Assembly: GCA_946811695.1 (NCBI GenBank)
Contig: OX328125.1
Location: 110,176,337-110,240,336, forward strand
Reading direction: 5' to 3'
DNA: 64,000 bases
From: Gonocerus acuteangulatus
Taxonomy: Eukaryota; Arthropoda; Insecta; Hemiptera; Coreidae
The translations under genes were made by a program, and so were the position numbers. Below, piece by piece: positions 56,707 to 64,000 of the stretch. The first letter of the stretch is position 1; the number at the start of each line of letters is the position of its first letter. The notes beneath the pieces were generated by a model. It saw only the letters and a program-made list of their open reading frames with translations. It was not told where the DNA came from and did no database searches.

Positions 56707-57519
56707 CATATCTAGATGTACGGTAGTAAGGTATACGGGAAGTTCCGTTGTACGCACACTGTGTCTATATTACAGGAAGTATTGGATCCGATTTTTATCC
56801 CCTCATATCCTGGGGATAGCATTTTTAATTACCACAACAACAACGCATGGGCTCACGAGAATCCCAGTGAGTTTCACAAGCATAGCCATCAGTATCAATT
56901 CAAGGTAAAGCATTTGTTTTAAAAAATATAAATACCTGTAAAAATGTGTTCAAATGCGTGATCTAGGTAAAAATAGCAATTTCTGAGGTTAATGTATGGT
57001 TGGGGTTCATTAATGGCCGCCTCCTGGACCCAGTATTAGTTACCTGAATTAATAAATTCAAAATAAATGTGTATTTTTTTTATTTACTGTTTTAGGAATT
57101 TTTTTTATATTCGTGGAAGTATTTTTTTTTATTGTTATAAGTAAATATTTACTTAATATTTATGTAAACATTTATAAAAATAAATATTTCTCTTCAGATT
57201 TTTGAATAAACTGAAGAAAAAAATATAATTTTCTTTTAACAGATACATGTTTTTTTTTAAACTTTTGTTCTTAAACCGTTCAAATACTTCAATAACACAG
57301 GGTTGTGATACATGAATGGAAAGCAGGTTAAATGAGAAAGTTTTTCTAAAACCCGGAAATCACAGACCCCGCCCATTGAGGAGTAACGCTGGAAAGAAAT
57401 ATCAATAAAATGTCAGGAAATTTGGAATAGCTTTCTTTTGGTAAGATATACATACTTCCATTCATTCATTTTTACGTTTACTCCCAACTAGTCTTATAGT
57501 AAATTTACTCAGCTTTCGA

Positions 57520-57725
57520 TAGGTTTCACCCCCTTTCTAGTAGTACCACCTGGGACGGAGCTACAACGATTATTCTTCTAAAAACCACGTTTGTCTCGAA
57601 AAAACAATAAAACGACGTTTCCTCCCTTAGGGGCGAGAATTCGAAAAATCGTCATAGAACATTTTTTGTTCTCCTAAGGGTCCTCTATCACCCCTCACAA
57701 TATGACTAGACATTTACGGGACACC

Positions 57726-57728
<3 letters not shown>
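57520..57728 (-). repeat. Transposon terminus-like sequence (ACAGGGTGTCCC)
   Basis: On the minus strand ACAGGGTGTCCCGTAAATGT is followed by TGAGGGGTGATAGAGGACCC. Such ends, directly after TA, are common in insect DNA elements. The opposite end was not found. Confidence 0.4.

Positions 57729-57773
<45 letters not shown>
57729..57773. repeat. (TA)n microsatellite
   Basis: TA run touching the ACAGGGTG terminus. Confidence 0.97.
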
Positions 57774-57776
<3 letters not shown>

Positions 57777-58200
57777 CTTATCCCTACAAGAACATAAACT
57801 TATCTTTAACTTATTTTTATATTTCTGCAAACAAGTTAGCATCTTTAATGAACTTGATGACGTTTTTGACTAATACATGTGAGTAAAATTGGAAGGTTTC
57901 ATAATTCTATATTGAATAGTTTCTGAGATATAGGTAATGGAAAATCGGAATTTATAGGACTCACTCACTCACTCATGAAAATTATTAGGCGCTTCCTACG
58001 GAGCTAGAGACTTAAAATTTTGCAGGATGATAGACATTAGGGTGTTATTAAAGGCGAAAAAGGAAAAATCCTGAAAAGTTGTGTTTGACTCCGCTCCCGG
58101 TGGGAGTGCTCATTTTGTATTCGTTGCTCCTTTGGAACCCCACCATTCCTTCCGAAACCCATCATGTGGGGAATCAAATGAATCGTCTCGTTAAGGAAAA

Positions 58201-58959
58201 CCTAAAGCTAAAGGCAAGAATCCGAAAATACAAAAACGTTGAGTTGGGGCCTTTCCCCAGAGATTTTCAAAGGGCAAAAACAGTAAAAACGTCATGTCCC
58301 ATAAAGTTAATACAAACCCGAAAGTTTTTAATCGTCAAATATCTTATAATAATCCTGAATCCTTACCCTAAGGACCTGAATCTTTAAATGCCAGACATTT
58401 TATAATACATCCTATTGTTATAGGATTGTTAGCAGCCATCATTTAACGAAAACTGGCCGTGTTGGAATTGCAAAAATAAGTGAGAGGGTATTCCTAGGTC
58501 CTTCACAAGGTATTAATAGCCTAAAATTTGGCCCAATACTATGATATCATAACTTTCATAGCAAAACTGTTCGTGGGAGGGGCCAGGAACTTGTCCTCTT
58601 TTTTTTCAACGTTAGTTTTTTGGGGGTATGAGGCTTATAACGAGTTTTGTGTAGTCATTGTGTTGTGAGTTAAATGAAACTGTAATTGCTTTAATATATA
58701 AATATGGGGGGGGGAGTTGATCGCCTGCTCGCGGTGCCCCCTGCGTAATCTAAACGATCAACAATGGTTTCGTCAAAATATGTACTTGCTTCACCGGAAT
58801 GCACCTTTTGTGGACATGAAGAGATGAATGGAGTTCTGTCCACCTCTGGACCACTCCGTTCTGGATCACACTGAAGCACTCGTCTCTACTGGTCAGCGTG
58901 CTATCTCATGGTTGAAAAGCAAAGGGTGGGCGTTGGCTAGTAAGTAAGTTGATATATAT
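58201..58959. other. No gene recognised
   Basis: A 102-codon plus-strand frame (58079-58387) begins in the dispersed repeat and has no recognisable domain. A G run lies at 58707-58715. Confidence 0.35.
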
Positions 58960-59015
58960 ATGGTTTTTATTTACCAACATTTTGGCATGAATATCAATCC
59001 TTTATCAGGCCTGTA
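58960..59015 (-). repeat. Degenerate PLE-type end
   Basis: On the minus strand CCTGATAAAGG, a GCC after an AT-rich spacer, then AAAATGTTGGTAAATAAA parallel the PLE terminal pattern, but the core reads CTGATAA rather than CTGANGA and GAAA is lost. Confidence 0.35.
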
Positions 59016-59481
59016 AGGAGAGGAAGAACTGATCTGTGAGGTAGTATGTACGTATCTTCAGAAAGTTTGCAAATATTACTCATTATTATGTAACAAATAT
59101 TTAGTTTTATTAACGAACCCCGGAAATCTCCTTTTAAAGTGTGCTTAAATCCTTTAGCCCCCCAATTTTGAGCGAATTTTGTCTTCTTCCAAGTACCGAT
59201 CTGTCTCTCAACATAATAGTTCAACCAGTCTAGTGGTATAGTGAACCTAATCCAAAGCGGAGGCGTTAGGGGGTTACCTGGGCCACACCCCTAACTATCT
59301 AAGGTATACCTGGAGTCCCTTAGCTTTAGTCCTTCTTCAACCAAACAGGCTATATAGCATTAGGAGGAACTAATGGAATAGAGTTATTCTGAAAACTAGC
59401 CAGATCGGAGCAGAGAAAGTAGGGAATGTTCTTTGGGGGCAGCTCGTGAGTCAAATCTATCCTACCTAGTAGTAATTTTCG
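59016..59481. other. No gene recognised
   Basis: Short frames on the minus strand only; no domain. Confidence 0.35.
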
Positions 59482-59590
59482 GTGTCTACTAGGTAGGATC
59501 GATGGTGATTTGAAGAAATTTTTCAAAAATTCCGTCATGAGTGCAACCTCAATAGCTACTTTCCTTCGGAGGAAAGTGCTAAAAGTCTCA
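59482..59590 (+). repeat. Dispersed repeat with a conserved short frame, second copy
   Basis: Encodes CLLGRIDGDLKKFFKNSVMS and SIATFLRRKV, nearly the peptide at 42810-42960 (minus). A short inverse of the start (CCTACCTAGTAG / CTACTAGGTAGG) precedes it. Confidence 0.5.
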
Positions 59591-59659
59591 GAGGAATCAA
59601 TTGAGCGTTGAATTTACACACCCTACCCTTAATCAGAGCAAAACGTTTATGCAGCTAGT

Positions 59660-59858
59660 TTTTTTTTTTTTTTTTTTTTTTTTTTCTTTTTGCGTGTTTA
59701 ACGGCATATCAACAATTTGGCTATCTACAGATTGCCACACTTTTATAATGCCAACGGCACGTGGTCGGTCACCCACTCAGGTACTGGCCACGCCCGACGT
59801 TGCTTAACTTCGGTGAACTATGCGAACCGGTGCATTCAACGTGGCTATGGCCGTTGGC
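59660..59858 (-). mobile_element. 5S rRNA-derived SINE
   Basis: The 13-bp duplication TTATGCAGCTAGT flanks it exactly (59647-59659 and 59859-59871). On the minus strand it starts with a 109-nt 5S-like head (59750-59858): GCCAACGGCCATAGCCACG, CACCGAAGTTAAGCAACGTC, GAGTGGGTGACCG, ending GTGCCGTTGGC. It lacks about 10 nt of the canonical 5S 3' half. A body of about 65 nt and poly-A follow. Insertion with a target duplication proves retroposition. Confidence 0.93.
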
Positions 59859-59871
59859 TTATGCAGCTAGT

Positions 59872-60221
59872 GTGAGAAGAATGAGACGTCACCATTATGG
59901 TGTGAAATTAAACAATGTGTTCAGAATGGCTCTTTCACGCTAAATCAAATTTATTAGTTTTAACTAATAAACGATACAATAATCATAAATCCCGAAAAGA
60001 TAGTTTTTCATAAAAAAAAAAACAAAAAAAAAACAATAGTTTTGAAAATAGACAAAAGTATGCGTGTAGCTCTGATAAATGATGAGATAGGACGCTCATT
60101 TCTGCGTCACTAAACTACAAAAAAGCTGCAGAATAAACCCCTAAAGTTATGATACCTCAATGCGAGACACCCTGTATGCACTGCTGGAATAGACCCACCG
60201 CAAGAATAGAAATAATATTAA
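59872..60221. other. No gene seen; one ACAGGGTG-type end
   Basis: At 60162-60177 the minus strand reads GCATACAGGGTGTCTCGC, another example of the ACAGGGTG terminus. The remainder is unassigned. Confidence 0.4.
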
Positions 60222-60730
60222 GTAAAGATGGAATGGTTGGGATTCGGCTAAAGAAACCTCAATATGATTTTTGTTAAAAAAAATCTATATTTTGGACGTT
60301 TCGGCTACTCATTGGTAGCCTTCGTCAGCTAAAATGACAAGAAAAACAGAAATTAATAAAAAAAAGTTTATAATTGAGATAAATAACAGAACTATAAATT
60401 CACTTAACTTTTTATAAAAGAACAATTTGGTCTAAAAATCTTAGAATGGGTAGAATGAAAATCAAAAGAAACATAGCAAAAAAAGAAGAAAAAAAGGCTA
60501 TTATATTGAAGTTTATATAAGAAAATAGGTGCTAATAGAAACATAAATTAATTATAACAAACAAATAAGATACTACACATACCTATGGAAATGCCTGGAG
60601 GCAGAGGAAGACCAATGTTGACAGTTAAGTAACCATTGTGGAAGTGTCAAACGTCCAAAATATAGATTTTTTTAACAAAAATCATATTGAGGTTTCTTTA
60701 GCCGAATCCCAACCATTCCATCTTTACTTA
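60222..60730 (-). mobile_element. PLE-type terminal repeat with inverted partial copy, copy 2
   Basis: Mirror image of 37363-37870: here the left (minus-strand) copy is the complete one and carries the hammerhead-like core, while the right copy (60648-60730) keeps only AAACGTCC and what follows. Outer ends again read TAAAGATGGAATGG and inverse. Confidence 0.65.
60295..60328 (-). ncRNA. Hammerhead-like core
   Basis: Minus strand: CTGACGA, perfect stem GGCTAC/GTAGCC, GAAACGTC. It differs from 37764-37797 by a change that improves stem II. Confidence 0.65.
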
Positions 60731-61349
60731 TCACCTCGACGGCTAACTATCTAATCATCACGAAGAAATAATATTACTACCCAGCGACTATTACTAAAAC
60801 ATTCTACAACTATTATTACATAATGCGTTATTAAATTTGGTAATCTAGGAGGGGTGGAGGCAAAATTCTCCCTGTACTATTCCTAGAGAAAGAGAGGGCC
60901 CAGTAGTTCCCGTTATAGTAGCAGTGAACGGTGAACGGCAATACTCGAGTACAGTGAATAGTAACAGTAACTAGGTTAGAATAGTATCATTGATATTCAC
61001 TGTTCGTTCCTACAGTTCCCCTTCAGAATTACAATCCTTCTGAGGGTGGGGTTTATATCATAGCTGCATCGTCCCGGTATTTCAGAAGTCATCCGCCTGA
61101 TATTTAGGTTTAGCTATGTAGATTAGAATAGTTTTGGTTCTTATATGCAAAGGTCCAATGGAAGAATACATCTGTAGTTAGTTGTGCTTGTTATCAAATA
61201 TCACAAAAAATAGCAGGTTATTACATTCTTTTTCTTCTTGTGAGCTTCGCAAATTTAACAAAAATGAAACATAGACAACAACATGAGGAATTAAATAAAC
61301 CAACTATTTGAGTGATTTCCTGTTACGCAAATATGCTTCAATGTATACT

Positions 61350-61352
<3 letters not shown>
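60731..61352. other. No gene seen
   Basis: Mixed sequence; no recognised element. Confidence 0.4.

Positions 61353-61398
<46 letters not shown>
61353..61398. repeat. (TA)n microsatellite
   Basis: TA run of about 45 bp. Confidence 0.97.
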
Positions 61399-61402
<4 letters not shown>

Positions 61403-61529
61403 CATACACATACAAATGTATACAATACATTCACGTCTACATAAAAATAAGCAGAATAAATAAAAAAATTGGGCAAGTCAAAAACTATGAAGATAAAGAA
61501 TGAATAACGGATAACAATTATTGCATATA

Positions 61530-61805
61530 GTCGGAGAGCTGGTAAGGCACTTTTCATGAAGTCTTTTATGCACCTTGAAATTTTGCTGTAATGTACCTCT
61601 CGGGTAGATAGGAAGGTATGTATGTGTTTCCTGGACATACCTTGGAACATCAGGTACTGCGCATAGTTGGCTTCTGAATAAAACTCCATTTTGGGGAAAT
61701 ATTTTTTTGGCAACTTCCCCAATGCGCAACCAAAGAGGTACATTATAGCAAAATTTCAAGGTGCCTAAAACACTTCATGAAACATGCGGTTACTGGCTCT
61801 CGGAC
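61530..61805. mobile_element. MITE with TA target duplication
   Basis: Inverted arms of about 70 bp: GTCGGAGAGCTGGTAAGGCA and TGCACCTTGAAATTTTGCTG are mirrored at 61732-61805 with several differences. TA flanks both ends. The 276-bp copy is non-coding; the frames crossing it are incidental. Confidence 0.75.
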
Positions 61806-61876
61806 TAATAGTTTGTAATTAACTGCCAAAGAAAAATAAATTAAAATTAAAATTTTAACAAATAATAAAAAAGAAT

Positions 61877-62040
61877 AACAATAAATAAATAAAGAAGGGG
61901 CGGTAGAATAATAATAAATAAATAAAGAAGGGGCGGTAGAATAACAATAAATAAATAAAGAAGGGGCGGTAGAATAACAATAAATAAATAAAGAAGGGGC
62001 GGTAGAATAACAATAAATAAATAAAGAAGGGGCGGTAGAA
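61877..62040. repeat. 33-bp tandem repeat, five copies
   Basis: Units of AATAAATAAATAAAGAAGGG and GCGGTAGAATAACA, nearly identical. Confidence 0.95.
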
Positions 62041-62264
62041 AAATTACGTTCTGGTAAATAATATTTATATTTTGTTATATATATGTTTAGAGTTTTAAAA
62101 TGTTCGATGGATGGATGGATTGGGTGTTTAAGGGCAGAAAACATCTAGGTCCTCACCGCCCTCAAGTGTAGTGCTAGAGAGTCGTGTATATGTCGTGAGA
62201 GGGATTGTAATTTTGTGTTTAGGACAGTGCATGACAATCAACTGTAATTTTTATGACCTCTACT

Positions 62265-62590
62265 CTTTTTTTTTTTTTTTTTAACCTATGTCATTGCTTA
62301 CGACTAACATGTTACTTAGATACTAATAGAACTATTTGCACTAAAACTAATACTAACATACAGTATAGCACTATTAATACAGTTAAGAGACTTGTATATA
62401 TATTTTTTTTTTTTTTAATGCATATACATATATATATATGTATATCTTTTTTATATGTATATATCTATTTTTTCTGAGTAATGTTGTATATATCCTTTTT
62501 TTTTAATCCATATATATATATATATATATATATATATCTTTTTTATATTTATATATCTATTTTTCTGAGTAATGTCATATATATATATAC

Positions 62591-62627
<37 letters not shown>

Positions 62628-62640
62628 CTTTTTTCTTTTA
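62265..62640. repeat. T-rich and TA-rich low-complexity region
   Basis: Poly-T runs alternate with TATATG-type text. The block TATATCTATTTTTCTGAGTA occurs twice (about 62458 and 62552). Confidence 0.8.
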
Positions 62641-63057
62641 CAGAAACACTAACGAATACAAACTAAGTAACTAATACAAACTTAACATAACTATTACAAC
62701 TATTTGTACTAAAACTAATACTTTACTGGATGCAATGTTAATACTAAAACTATACTAAATAACAAAATTTATAGTAATACCAATTCTAAAACTAATCTAG
62801 CACACGTGGATACACATACACATAAAATGTCTAAGTATTGTGTGGATGTATGGACTACCTTGAGTCAGTAAGTCGTGAAGGTCGTGAGGAATGTCTAAGT
62901 CAGTACGCAGTCTACAGTCTATCAGTATGTGTTTAATTGTCAAAGTCTCATTTCAACTTGCACAGGTTGGTCTCTGCTTGTTTTACTGTAAGTAAGAATG
63001 GGTTAGATGGGCAGTGAACAGTAAGAAATCACTGAAACAATATAAATAAATATTATT
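62641..63057. other. No gene seen
   Basis: AT-rich sequence without recognised elements. Confidence 0.4.
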
Positions 63058-63128
63058 TATATACGGTAAAATGGGGTCACAATATTACAATGTGGTGAAA
63101 TGGGGTCACAATATTACAATGTGGTGAA
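63058..63128. repeat. 31-bp tandem repeat, about 2.3 copies
   Basis: GGTGAAATGGGGTCACAATA and TTACAATGTG repeat twice, with a partial unit on each side. Confidence 0.85.
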
Positions 63129-63261
63129 ATTGATACAAACTTACCTATGCTGCAAGGATATATTTATTTATATATAGGTATATATTTCCTGCCTGTTCGA
63201 ACTCTTTCGGCAATGTTCGACCATTTGGTATGAGTTAAATGATAATATCCTATTAGTATGC

Positions 63262-64000
63262 AGTCCAGTCAACGAACAGTTATAGATGGAACTTTTTGGA
63301 CCACAATTTTTGACTTCGTAACTTTGTTTGGGCTGGATAGAAAGTGGACATATCAAAAGTCCTCGCCCCTAGCCTTTAAGCCGGGGGGGGGGGGGGGGGG
63401 GGGGTTAGAAGGTCCCATTTTTCAGGTTTTCACTTATATCTCGGAAACCCTGCGTCCTAGCGACATGACTATTCTATACCAAATGAAAGCTGATTAAATT
63501 TTCTACAAGTTCTATTCAATAAAGTATTTCGAGATATCTTTAGTTTTCGAAATATGCGCTCTTGAAAGTCTGTCATTTTGGGGAAAAACACTTTTGCCGC
63601 ATATTTTCCCCCCGTTTTGACCGGATAACTCTCCAACGATGTACCAAAAAATAAATAACGGTTACAGGGTTGTAGAGTATTGCATTCCCTTCAATAATAT
63701 ATATTACTTTGCTATTTTATGTATTTTCCTTCAAACGTAAAAATAATTTCAGTGTTCATCGTGAAATCAGAAATTTAGCGACTAACAGCCCAGGAAACTA
63801 AGAGTTATAGGTGGAAATGTTTGGAACACAATTTTTAACTTCATAGCTTTGTTTCGGCTAGTTAGGAGGTCAACATATCAAAAGTCGTCACCCGTAGGCT
63901 TTGTGCCGGGGGGAGGGGGGCTTAGAAGGTCCCATTTTTCGGAAACTCTGCGTCCTAGCGACATGATTATTCTATAACAAATGAAAGCTTATTAAATTTC
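63262..64000. repeat. Direct repeat with a period of about 530 bp, second copy truncated by the window end
   Basis: 63275-63515 and 63795-64000 align (TTGACTTCGTAACTTTGTTT, ATATCAAAAGTCCTCGCCCC, GGAAACCCTGCGTCCTAGCG) with moderate divergence. The G run at 63384-63403 is shorter in the second copy. This may be the start of a longer satellite array. Confidence 0.75.

Larger units (their letters stand above)
56707..58200. repeat. Dispersed repeat family related to 15346-16440
   Basis: A single unit resembling the 46-bp repeat (CATATCTAGATGTACGGTAG) is followed by GCACACTGTGTCTATATTAC; further on AGTTTCTGAGATATAGGTAA and GGATGATAGACATTAGGGTG match 16150-16300. The middle part (57000-57860) has no counterpart at the other locus and includes a TA tract, so this copy is interrupted or larger. 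Confidence 0.6.

Noticed and set aside
59750..59858. Functional 5S rRNA gene
   Set aside because: The 3' half is shortened, a body and poly-A follow, and the unit is flanked by a target duplication.

Overview
The window reads as repeat-rich nuclear DNA of an animal, most likely an insect or another arthropod. It is AT-rich, has about twenty long (TA)n tracts, and carries families typical of insect genomes: BEL/Pao LTR elements, Jockey-type LINEs, Penelope-like elements (PLEs), Tigger/pogo, hAT- and piggyBac-type MITEs, and an element whose transposase has a DUF4817-like N-terminus. I could not identify the species and recognise no host protein-coding gene. Nearly every long reading frame is either a minisatellite read in several frames or part of a transposable element.

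Layout. 1-3.0 kb: 5S-like fragment, an in-frame tandem duplication of a LINE C-terminus, two minisatellites and a hammerhead-like motif. 3.3-9.8 kb: piggyBac MITE, snapback MITEs with 8-bp target duplications, a LINE, two tRNA-SINEs and a hairpin MITE. 10.5-19.1 kb: a 3.5-kb inverted-repeat unit, SINEs and three tandem arrays. 19.26-20.52 kb: a Tigger/pogo element split by a LINE. 20.7-29 kb: nested MITEs, SINEs, a SINE-like satellite, PLE debris and a Jockey-type LINE tail with an open frame. 29.4-36.1 kb: a BEL/Pao retrotransposon on the minus strand with near-identical LTRs, each containing the same 27-bp minisatellite. 36.2-42.8 kb: PLE pieces (GIY-YIG domain, hammerhead-like motifs), a hAT MITE and a snapback element. 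43-48.4 kb: tandem arrays, then a 2.2-kb inverted-arm element with a snapback MITE inside. 49.5-52.6 kb: SINE, a hAT element with a nested MITE, and a 65-bp array. 53-64 kb: minisatellites, PLE ends, a 5S-derived SINE with a perfect target duplication, a TA-flanked MITE and a truncated 0.5-kb direct repeat.

The elements are layered by insertion. Target-site duplications visible by eye date several insertions relative to each other, and one snapback insertion has an unoccupied paralogous site in the same host element. The most notable signals are (i) repeated hammerhead-like cores with self-complementary ACGT/ACATGT stem III sequences at PLE-type ends, (ii) a BEL/Pao element that lost RT-RNase H and the integrase core yet keeps a nearly continuous frame of about 930 codons, and (iii) snapback element families with different termini but a shared inner arm.
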